This document shows positions 25,751-36,399 of a stretch of DNA of 62,426 nucleotides, piece after piece. Source of the DNA: Didymodactylos carnosus (taxonomy: Eukaryota > Rotifera > Eurotatoria > Philodinida > Philodinidae); assembly GCA_905250885.1 (NCBI GenBank), contig CAJNOQ010000216.1, positions 1 through 62,426 on the forward strand. The letters run 5' to 3'. How positions within the stretch are numbered: the stretch's first letter is position 1; every line of letters begins with the position of its first letter. The notes beneath the pieces were generated by a model. It was not told where the DNA came from, did not search any database, and saw only the letters and a program-made list of their open reading frames with translations. The translations under genes were made by a program, and so were the position numbers.

Positions 25751-27132
25751 GTACTTCAGGCAGTATTAACAGACGATAGTATCAGAGATATCTATCAAAA
25801 GCAGTCCTACGCAGTGAATGATGTTGGTGACTATGTATGCCGCACAACATATGAACACTGTTAAGTATCACGTGGCTATCAATCATTTCAGAGAAAATCC
25901 GATGCGAAGTTCTCGGAAACATGTTCATCGACCGACGCTAATAATAGATCAGCTAAAGCAAATAACTACACATCGTTCATCTACAGCGGTAGAGATTCGA
26001 ATCATCTTTTATGTAACGCCATAAAATCAGGTGTCATCGAAATCATGTAATTGAATGTTAAGTTTTCAGTTGACAAATCTTTAATTGGTAAAACAGGTTT
26101 TTTAAAGATAAATTTTGATGAAGATGACAAATTTGATATTCGTTCCGCTTGTTAGGTTTTTCTTGTATCTTCTTGTAAACTGAAGTCTCTAAACATCCAC
26201 GACGAACTTTTGAAGTAAATATATTTCTGAGACTGCTGGCTAGTAGAGAATATTGAGTTACATATGTGCACAAATTATAAGAACTAACCAAAATGTTTCC
26301 GTAGACTAAGGAGAATTTTCATCTACAAAGCATATGCAAATTGAGGTTTTCGCATTATTTTAGCCTCATGAGTACCGGCAATTTTTCGCGTTTTATCGAA
26401 TAGATTTATAAATGATGCTCCTTTCAGAGGTTGTAAGCACTTTACTATAATCCCTAAAATGAAGTCACCAATTTCAGGATGTTTTCTGGTTATCAAGGAG
26501 ATTCCTCATCGTACAAAAACAACTGTTTTTTGTTCAAAATCTCAAAAAGAACTTAACTTGTTGGAAGCCTTGTTTTTGTTTGCTTCTTGTACTATCTGTA
26601 ACTGATTGAACGACCTGATTTTTTGGACTGAAGTTTTTTTCGTAACCTATTCATCTTCTAATGTCTGAAAATTTCACTCAAATTAGATGTACGATGTACA
26701 AAGTAAAAATCTATAAGAGAAAAACTCTTAAAATTTCTAACTGTTTTTTCTTTAATCGTATAGACCTGATATATAACATATAGTAAGAGACAGACTTTTT
26801 ATTGTCATCGTGTTCTCGCATTGTTTGTATTTTGTTTTTTGATAAAGAGAAAATTTTTTCATTTCTTCAATGTGTCGCCATAGAAAGCCGCTTTCTAGTC
26901 ACAGTTTATATATACGTATATCAACTGAATATATACATATCCACTCTAAAATATGTACATGCTTGACATATACAGCTAGAGATGCATATAACAAGAAAAT
27001 CGTATGAGTTTTATTCATCAGTTCAGTTTGTGACATAAAAAACGAACTACTCAGTTGACCCGTTTACTACAAATTTATCTTACGGTTGTAGTTGCATACG
27101 TACAAATAAATCGTAAAATTATCAACAAAAAA

Positions 27133-29928
27133 ATGGTCAGAGGTTCATTAACAATTACGCATGCTAAAGTGATGGATAGCAGAATGATCATGATACAGAA
27201 TTGGTTTTATTATTGGCTAAAACGTTTGTTTACAAGAAAAACGATGCATGATTTAGAAAAAGACGTTACCAACGAAGAAATGAAAAGATCGTTAAATGTT
27301 TGGCAATTAACCGCGTTGGGTATAGGCGGAATCATTGGAACGGGAATATTTGTTTTATCGGGAGAGGCTGCTGCAAAATTTGCTGGTCCAGCAGTAATTG
27401 TGTCATTTATTGTAGCAGGTTGTGCTGCAGGCTTAGCCGCAATGTCATATTCAGAAATGGCTTCTATGGTTCCAGTATCTGGTAAAATATTAAGAATGAT
27501 TTTAGCATTTTTTGAAAAATTACTCTTCTCTTTTATTCAGGATCAGCTTATACATATACGTATGCAACAATGGGCGAATTTCTTGCATGGATAATTGGAT
27601 GGGACTTGATACTCGAGTATCTTGTGGGTGCTGCTACCGTGGCTGTGGGATGGAGTGGATACGTTTGTGCATTTTTTAAACAAGCGTTTGGTATTCAAGC
27701 GAAGGAATGGATTGTTACAGCTCCAGTGTCGTGGAATGAGACATCACAATCATTTTATGTAACCGGTCAGGTTATTAATTTACCAGGTAACAGGTTTTGG
27801 GGTGATTTTTTAGAGAATCTACCGTCATTACATCTACTTGATGAGAATCGTTTCCGACTTTCAGGACTCGTAGAACTCGATGTACTAATCACAAAAATCA
27901 CGTTGAAAAATTTTTAAAATGACCACATGTTGTCCGAGGCATGATCGACATCCGGGGATTCGCTAAGGAAATGAGCTTGTGTGCTCTAAACCCTTTTACA
28001 TGCAAGAATATTTTTAGCTATTAACGTAGATAGTAGTCGGGATTCTGAGCATTTTCTCCAGTGGAAACTTTTTTCTGCGTTCTTTGGTCGGGAGAATTTC
28101 TCGAAAAAACTAGCTTTACGCTCTAGGCTCGCAAAGTTGTGAAAATAGCGAAAATAGTCTCCAAAGATGTTCTTCTTGTATTTTCGGACTGCATTTGGGA
28201 AAATTGAAAAGCATCTGGTTAAATAGAGTATCAAACTGCGATTCAGATGCACATATTGGTGTTGTGTTTTCTGTTTGCTTTAGTACCGATATTCGTTTCT
28301 GAAGTAGAGCAGCACAGCTAGTTTTTCGGGAAATTCTCCCGATCAAAGACGCAGAAAAAAGTTTCCACTGGAGAAAATGCTCAGAATCCCGACTACTATC
28401 TACGTTAATAGCTAAAAATATTCTTGCATGTAAAAGGGTTTAGAGCACACAAGCTCATTTCCTTAGCGAATCTCCGGATGTCGATCATGCCTCGGACAAC
28501 ATGTGGTCATTTTAAAAATTTTTCAACATGATTTTTGTGATTAGTACATCGAGTTCTACGAGTCCTGAAAGTCGGGAACGATTCTCATCAAGTAGATGTA
28601 ATGATGGTAGATTCTCACAAGAATTACCCATTTCCATTCATCTAAAACTTTGAAGGAAAGAAGATTTATGAATGCTCTGACTGAAGTGAAAACTAATTTT
28701 CTTTCAATTGTGTTTTTAGCTATGCTTATAGTGCTGGCATTAACACTCCTTCTTATAATTGGCATTGGTATGCTCTGCGTCGGCTATCACTATTGATAGT
28801 ATACACACTATTTGTATAATTGTAGGAGAATCAGCAACTGTCAATACAATCATTGTCGTTATTAAAGTACTAGTCGTATTGTTATTTATCTTTGCTGCTT
28901 GCAAATTTGTTGATCCCCATAATTACACACCATTTTTTCCCCCAAACAAAGGTAAATTTGATTATTCATTGAATTATTAATATTGAGATTATTTTCTTCT
29001 ATTTCAAGGGTCATTTAATTCATTCGGAGTTACGGGAATGTTACACGGCGCTACGGTGGTATTTTTTGCTTATATTGGATTCGATGCAATAACCACCACA
29101 GCGCAAGAAAGCAAAAATCCTCAACGTGATTTACCAATTGGGATCATAACGAGTTTAGTCGTATCAACTATATTGTATATTGCAGTTTGTTTGGTATTAG
29201 TCGGTGTAGTGTCCTATAAAGACTTGAATGTGCCAAATCCAATATCCGTCGCAATCGAGGCAACACATGTTGGTAAATGGTTAGCAATTATCGTTGATTT
29301 GGGTGCTATAGCTGGTCTCACATCGGTTTTATTAGTTAATTTAATGGGACAACCAAGAATTTTCTATTGTATGGCACATGATGGCCTCTTTCCATTATTC
29401 ATCGCCCAGATTCATCCCAGATTCCGAACTCCATGGGTTTCTACACTCATTACAGGTAATATATTGCTTCTAGTTCTCATGCACTTTAAGGTTTTATCTC
29501 TTCGTTTTATTTCAGGTGTTCTATGCGCAGCCTGTGCCGGTGTATTGCCAATTGACGTTCTCGGAGAAATGACTTCAATTGGTACACTTCTCGCCTTTTT
29601 TCTTGTACATATTGGAATTATTATTATGCGTTTTACTCATAAAGACACTCCACGTCGTTTTCGAGTACCCGGAGGCCCTTGGTTTATACCACCATTAGGA
29701 GCTGCCGTTTGTCTATTACTTATGATAACATCGTCCAAAGCCACTGGTATACGTCTAGTTGTTTGGCTTGTGATTGGATTAATTATTTATTTTTGTTATG
29801 GTATTCGAAATTCAAAATTACGTCGAGGTCATCAGTCAGTAGATGCTCCATTTGCTAATAATAATACTGTTAAAAAGAATGATGTGGTGATGGATGAATT
29901 TGCTAAACCATCGATTCCTGCATCATAA
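27133..29928 (+). CDS. APC-superfamily amino-acid permease, bacterial-like
   Basis: Integral-membrane amino-acid transporter of the APC superfamily, CAT/YfnA branch, probably importing cationic or other amino acids. Six exons: 27133-27481, 27541-27786, 28720-28767, 28826-28951, 29009-29455 and 29516-29928. All introns are phase 1, giving about 542 aa. Recognisable segments are GIGGIIGTGIFVLSGEAAA (TM1, substrate loop), EMASMVPVSGSAYTYTYATM, EFLAWIIGWDLILEYLVGAA, GATVVFFAYIGFDAITTTAQ followed by ESKNPQRDLPIGI, and HPRFRTPWVSTLITG. About 12 hydrophobic helices are expected. The wording is closer to bacterial YfnA-type permeases than to vertebrate CAT1-4, and the long internal loops of CATs are missing. 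The start at 27133 was chosen as the most upstream ATG in the frame; ATGs at 27172 and 27244 are alternatives. Intron 2 (27787-28719) is enlarged by an inserted inverted-repeat element. Intron 5 (60 nt, 29456-29515) has no stop and stays in frame if retained. Confidence 0.92.
27813..28616. mobile_element. 804-bp element with ~300-bp inverted arms
   Basis: Arms at 27813-28113 and 28318-28616 are near-identical reverse complements, both ending GAGAATCTACC(G/A)TCATTA. About 200 bp of unrelated sequence separates them. There is no transposase. The whole element lies in intron 2 of the amino-acid permease, leaving the 27787 donor and 28719 acceptor intact. Transcribed, it would form a long double-stranded hairpin. 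No clear target-site duplication was found, so the superfamily is unassigned. Confidence 0.88.
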
Positions 29929-30060
29929 ATATTTCTAATTGATAAAAATATTTTTTATATCAGTTGCGTGTTTAGTCAACAATTTGTACAAATAACTACC
30001 TTAATAATGTTACAAATGTTCTGCTGAAATATAAAATTTCAGAATTTTTTTACACTTATT

Positions 30061-30066
30061 AATAAA
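30061..30066 (+). promoter_or_regulatory. polyadenylation signal AATAAA
   Basis: An AATAAA hexamer lies about 130 bases after the permease stop codon, in A+T-rich sequence just before the inverted-repeat element at 30194. It is the best 3'-end signal for that gene. Confidence 0.45.
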
Positions 30067-30193
30067 AGCATATAGATGAAATATTAACGTGAGAAAAACA
30101 ACTTGAATCAGTTGAAAAAAAGTTACAAAAATTTACTTATCTTTGATAGTTTAGATGATCACAAAAAGAGTCAAATATTTCTTGTAATTGAAG

Positions 30194-31051
30194 TACTATC
30201 CGTTTCAAAATACAACGCCGATGATTATTTTTTGAATAATTCAAAAGGAATAAAAGATAGAAACTTGCGGTTTTCATCATTCACTAGCCAAAGCCTGAAG
30301 CTTTGTTTTCATAAGCAAAAGCAAATTTGGCAAAAATTTTAAAGACCGATTTTTCAGGAGATCTGTAGAAAACCAGTTCGATTCTGTGAAGGCTGACATA
30401 GAAATCTATAGGTTTTTCTTTTCACCTTTCTAGAAATCAAAGTATTTTCTGTTGTTTTTTTCAACATTTACCGAGCTTTACGGTATGCTGCAGATAAAAC
30501 AGAGGATTTTCTGACATTCTGAAGTAGGTTAGATGGATTTTGACTGAGTTATGAATTTTTTTTGATTATTTTTTAAAAAATAATCAAAAATAATTATTTT
30601 ACCTAGTATGGGTTTTCACTTTGTTGCCTTTTGTTCTGAAAACTAACATTGCCACGAGATGCAGCATACTCGATAGTCTATGTTTTCATTAATTTCTGAC
30701 AGTCTCAAATCTAACGGCAGAGAAGTGCTAAGGCTTGAGAAAAAACGTCCATAGCTTCCGAACCACGGATTTATAAGATGTTGATTAGATCCAGTTTTGT
30801 AGAGGATACTTCGAACTATATATCTATGAAAAAAACCTATAGATTTCTATGTCAGCCTTCACAGAATCGAACTGGTTTTCTACAGATCTCCTGAAAAATC
30901 GGTCTTTAAAATTTTTGCCAAATTTGCTTTTGCTTATGAAAACAAAGCTTCAGGCTTTGGCTAGCGAATGATGAAAACCGCAAGTCTCTATCTTTTATTC
31001 CTTTTGAATTATTCAAAAAATAATCGGCGTTGTATTTTGAAACGGATAGTA
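30194..31051. mobile_element. 858-bp element with ~225-bp inverted arms
   Basis: The outer ends are TACTATCCGTTTCAAAATAC (30194 onward) and the reverse complement ending at 31051. The arms run to about 30418 and start again near 30826, with few mismatches. The centre (about 400 bp) has no open frame of note. A diverged arm is present at 25545-25750, and a weaker relative is visible at 42620-42690 inside an exportin-5 intron. The family is therefore present in more than one copy. There is no transposase and no clear target-site duplication. Confidence 0.87.
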
Positions 31052-32668
31052 GATGAGCAATCTACAGCCTAGTTACACTTTTTTTGATACGATAAGTTTT
31101 CTTGATGAAAGACTCATGAAAGAAACTTATCACTGGCCATGGTAACAGCACACTACTGTTCGACGTTTAACATCAAATCTTCTGGCCGATATTATGATTT
31201 GCCGTTACGTGTTTCTTTACTTTTCAAAACGCTTGATAAAGTAAAGCTTATTAATTCCGCCATGCATAATTCCATTATTCAATAAGAATTAATCGACAAT
31301 TCTGAGCTTAATATAGGGCTATAACAAGAGAAAAGTTACAAAACTCGCGTAGAACAAAATAACTTGGTCGTGATTATAACTGATCGAGGTTTCTGATGCT
31401 GCTAAAGTACAGATTGTATCTGGGACTTTTATAGAAAGAGAATATGTTTGTCAAACTAGAACTGAACATAGAAGAAACAGATTCTACAATTACTCCTCGA
31501 GCACTTTAGTTGCAGTTTAATACAGTCTATATGATTCATTGAGTTTTTATAATATTTGTTGTTTCGGACAAACAAAATTCAACTGAGATGATACATTATA
31601 TTTATTCAGATTTTAGGAATGAAGAAAAGTAATAATATATACATAGTTCAAAGTAGTAAGGAAAAAGAAATTAAATATGTATGATAAAAGGAAGATTGAT
31701 TGAACAGCACAGTATCAACTTCGTAGACTGAACACAAGATGATAAAAGAATTTGCTTTTAAATAACCTTTGAAAAATAAACATATAGACAAGAATAATAA
31801 ATAAAAATGAACTAATAGAAAAATATCAAAACAAAACGCCTTTCACACAAAACAAAAAAGGTCGTTCAAGGTATAATGAGTCACGAAATTCAGTTTTGTG
31901 ACGAGGATGAGCGCTGAGATCATTCGTGACTCCTCAATATTGCAAGCATGTGATAATGCTTTTAACGAGGTTTCTAAAGATGAATTGGCGTAGTTTATGA
32001 TGGAAGCAACCACTATTACAACTTAACACAAATGGAGTTATGGAAAGCACAATGATACTTGCAAAGTTGAAGTGAAACAAACAACACAAAAAAATAACAG
32101 AAAAAAAAAATGAAAACTAGAAGAAACTTGTAAAACTGTTAATGACTTTCTAAAACGAAAGAGATGATGAAAGTGTGCGAGAGTGTCTCACTGTTTCTTC
32201 ATAGTTAAACACACTACATTGACATATTGACATTAATAACATATTCCTATTTTTGTTACAAGACTAAAAAAATAAACACTGTTAAAAACAAAGAAAGACA
32301 AACATGAAGTAATTTTTGTGAAAATTAAATACAACACACATACACTAACTCATTTCGATTAGTATTATTATTAGAAAGGTATTAGTAGAAAAGTAGTGTA
32401 TATGTGTGTATGAAGTGACATGGAATGAGAAAATAAATACGTATCAGATCCGTCTATTATCTTCTTCTCAATCCAGCACTACGTCTAGTAGACGAGAAAA
32501 GAAGGAAGAAATCAAGTTTTCACGCAAACTTCGATTTTATAAAAATCACCGGAAAAAGAAAAAAATTAAGTAAAAAAAAATAGATCGAGTAAAGAGCAAG
32601 AGAGATTATTCTTAATGTTATAATTGTTCGTGTTTCATTGAGCGATAGATACCGGTAGTTGTTAGTAT
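31052..32668. other. convergent gap, permease to OTUD7
   Basis: No gene is recognised. It presumably holds the 3' UTR of the minus-strand OTUD7-type gene. The sequence is A-rich, with many AAACAAA-type tracts and no repeat longer than a few units. Confidence 0.5.
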
Positions 32669-35600
32669 TTATTCATACCACGTCGATGTTTGAGGTGATG
32701 GACGAGGTTTCGGAATGATTTTTGACACCAAAGGAGGTGATGGGGTCATTCCAGTGTTATCATTACTGCATCTGTTGTTTCGCATTATTTGTGTTGTTGT
32801 TGTTGTTAAACGGGTTGGTGAACTTGTTGAATTAACCGAATAAGACGACGGTATTGATTGTGTCTTTTCCAATAAGTGTTGACGTTTAACATTGTTGACG
32901 GTAAATGTTGATGGACTTTGTAATGATTTTTGACTATTTCCATTCTTATGTTCATAAGACGAACCGGTTGCATCCAATTTACTGCCACTATGACTATAAC
33001 CATTTGAATACGCAGATGGACGATAATGACGGTTTGATGAATCAAAACTATTACGCTGAAACGAAAAGAGATTTGCCAGTGTTACCAGCATTCTTTGTCT
33101 GTTCTTCGTAAAGATTTAAGAGTTATCAAATGGCACAAATTACTAGAAAGTTTCAAATAACAAAGGTATACTTGCAGTGAATAAGTAATAATAAAAAAAA
33201 GTGAATAAATATAATAAAAAAGTATTTCTTACCTGAGATACATCGGCAATATGAGGATGATCGTGTGCTTTAATAGATCCGTTTTTAGATGAAAATCTAT
33301 TATTTTCTTCCTCTGATTCATCATCGTCATCAGCCACTTGCTCGTTAGGTCTTTCCGATATTTTATAATTTATATTTGTCTGCTGCTGCTTTGGTAATGA
33401 ATTAACGTTCGCAAGAGCGAGACTACCGGACTGAGATGGTAATTTTGGTAATTTTCTGCCTGCATTCGGATTATTTGAGTTTATATTCTTCTCATTGAAA
33501 TCGGGAGAATCATTGAAATAATTTCGAGTTTGTTGCGATCGAACTGTTACGTGTGGTTGTTGTTGTACATTACTATCTTTGTTTTTTGTGTATGAATCTA
33601 AAATAAATGAAAAATTAGAAAGATGTTTATTATTGATCGTTTCATATCACGCGATTTTCTTAGTATAATGTGCATTGATGTCGAGAGACATGTATCACAG
33701 AATATACTTAAACTATTTTTCTACACTTCGAACTTCTCAAATCTGCCTACCAGTATATCGTTGATTATCATTAACTACTGTTGATGGTGGGGATGACGGT
33801 TGATTCGTTGCTAAAATATTCTTTTTTGATATCCTTAGAGATGAGTCATCATTAGTAGTTGTGACACTACGATTATAATTGTTGTTATTCTCAACTTGTT
33901 GTTTGGTATTATCATTCACATCCATGTTTTCTCGTTGTACCTTGGTCGACTCTGCACGATATTCTCGAACACACGTTTCAATATAATTTTTTATCATACT
34001 ATCGCAAGCTCGAGGTTGTTTTGGCTTAAAATTTACCATAATGATTGTTAATATATTCGTACGAGGATTTAATAATGGTGATGACAATTGATTTAAATAA
34101 TCGTCATCGTGATTATTTTCATTCTCAAATGTTAATGCATTTTGTGACTGTGTAGAATCACCTAATGTTTGATGATGATCACCGCGTAATGCTGCAGCAG
34201 CTGCAGCCCGTTTCGATTGTGAAAATGGATCAATAAATGTACGACGAAGTATTTTACCGAAACTATTTAAGGGCTTTGATGGTTTTTTATTTACAGTTGG
34301 CGCCGTTGATGTAGTAGAATTCAATGACTCATTCATTTCAGATACATTTGTTGTTGACGGATCAATATTATTGGATTCTTCATTTATTTGATGTTGAGTA
34401 GAGGAGATGGATGATGACACGGCACTGTTAGGTGTAGAAGTTGACGGAAATAACGTAGTTAGAGGTGTATATTCTTTACATAAACTTAGATATTTTTCCA
34501 ATAATTTCATTCGACGTTCACCCTGTAAATCATATTGCTGAATAATATTATCTGACAATTCTTCATCAATTGGCCAACAGAACGATGGTCCAGGATCAAC
34601 AGCAAAGTGAAGTGGTAATAAATCTAACGTATCAATATCAATCAATGGTATACGATATGTTACTGAAGAGAACAGAAATAACTTAAAAATATTAAATGAG
34701 TTTATTGAGTAACCTTGCACACTGCATCTTCTTTTAATCATAAACGAAACCAAAAACGTTAACTAAAGCAATATGTTTGGTTTTGTTGAGACCTTTTATA
34801 CATATATGCTGCAAATATAGAATTCATCTCTCACATTCGATATAACTTTACACAGAATCCTTATTTATAAAAAAATCAAAACTATATTCATAATACTTAC
34901 ACTTTACTTTACTATTTTGATTCATCGGTACAAGAGCACTAAAATGAGCTGCGTCAAAGGCTAGAAACACTGGCGACTGATAACACTTTTCAGGAGGAAT
35001 TTCGAGTGGTAAATAAATACCACCAAAATTAATAGGTGACACTGGCTCGCCAGAATGATCACGTAAAACCGTATCAGAATAAACAATGATTGGACGTCTT
35101 ATATTGTTAGCCAACACGTAAACATGCATTTCTTCTAAACTTTCATAATATTGTTTGATAATGTTGTTTGTTGTAGTCGATGATGATGTTTTATCAACTG
35201 ATGTGGATTGGGTAGTAACTGCAGTCGTAATGGATGATGATGTATGAGACGTAATCACATTTGACGTTGTTGTAGTCGTTGGATTTGATAACTTCTGATT
35301 AAAATTTTGACTAAAAAAAGGAAAGTTCAATAAAAGTAAAAACTGAAGATTGAACTACGTACTCATCGAGATTGTTAGAATCATTATTTGAAATGGAATT
35401 GGACGTTTTACACTGGTAAGTCCTTGGTTCAGCCGAAGATAATTTTAACAAACCTTTCCACTCAGAATCCCATTCTTCTTCAGAAAACACTAAACCGTAC
35501 TAAAATAAAAATATGTATCCAGATATTTTGTTTATAAAAGATGCTTTGCACATACTTTCTTATTTTGAACAGATTGTGACCATCGCCATCTTCGATATAA

Positions 35601-36399
35601 CGAATTGTTCGGTTTTGATGTGATTAATGTTTCATTCAACGCCTTTCGCATAACTAGAGATTTATCGTGAAATCCCCACATCGCTAAAGTAATGAAAAAA
35701 CATTCATATAAAAAATTTATGACTGCATTTCAAATACTACCTAGAGACGTTGCATGTAACAAACAATTCCCATCTCCACTTGTTAACAATGGATAAAGTT
35801 GGGGACATTGTAGTTTATTGGTGCACCACCAATTTAAACGTTCTAAAAAAGATATAATTCTATATATATACTAAACCAAAAAACAAACGAAGAAATTTAC
35901 TTGTTTCTTCTAACGCTGTCATTGTTGGTTGATCAACTAAACTATCCATAATACGCGTGCGTATTTCCTCTTTTACCGAATTTAAATCGGTGAATACAAA
36001 TGAGGCATCAGCTTCTGCATGGTCGATGGTTACAATCTGATCGTTTACACTGCTTCGTCGAAAATTTTTTGCGATTGTTGTACGTTGATTAAACACAAGT
36101 GATTGATTTGCTGATACTGTTGACAATGCTCGATGAAGGACTGGATTGTTCGATGAATCTAGAATTAAAGGAAACTATCAGAATCTGAATGAAGTTTAAG
36201 TTTAAATAAAATAGGTGGTTAATCGAATTTTTTTTCAAACTATACGCTTACTCGTTCTACGTAATTTTACAGAATCTTCTGAATGCTTATTCACTCTTTC
36301 ATCTGTCCCATTTCGATAACCATAATCATCAAATTCATCTTCATTATTATCCTCTATTTCAGGATGCTGACGTGAATAACTGGTTATTAAATCACTCAT
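32669..36399 (-). CDS. Cezanne/OTUD7-type OTU deubiquitinase
   Basis: Cysteine protease of the A20/Cezanne OTU subgroup; vertebrate members cut Lys11-linked ubiquitin chains and dampen NF-kB signalling. Nine exons: 36399-36252, 36158-35901, 35842-35741, 35683-35556, 35499-35363, 35310-34901, 34662-33751, 33597-33233 and 33055-32669, in continuous phase, about 948 aa. The OTU core starts at RLNWW (about residue 137). It contains [13 protein letters not shown] with the catalytic Cys near 162, [76 protein letters not shown] with the catalytic His near 380, and [12 protein letters not shown] later piece, [17 protein letters not shown], aligns with the conserved MIQRYLSDAEERF segment of OTUD7B. 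The N-terminal UBA domain and C-terminal A20 zinc finger of vertebrate Cezanne are absent; the last exon encodes no cysteine. The stop codon overlaps an AATAAA hexamer at 32673-32668. Confidence 0.93.

Larger units (their letters stand above)
15273..27132. other. 11.9-kb A+T-rich gap, no gene recognised
   Basis: Both flanking genes point away from this gap. It contains poly-A/poly-T tracts, short microsatellites (for example TATACATA near 17027-17052), one hAT-like MITE (21116-21469), a fold-back repeat (24961-25289) and part of another inverted-repeat element (25545-25750). Frames of 60-80 codons occur, but none resembles a known protein. Upstream non-coding exons or enhancers of the RhoGAP-START gene or the permease could lie here and would not be visible. 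Confidence 0.5.

Noticed and set aside
25541-25864. 107-codon plus-strand frame
   Set aside because: Coincides with a diverged arm of an inverted-repeat element, so the open frame is a property of the repeat.
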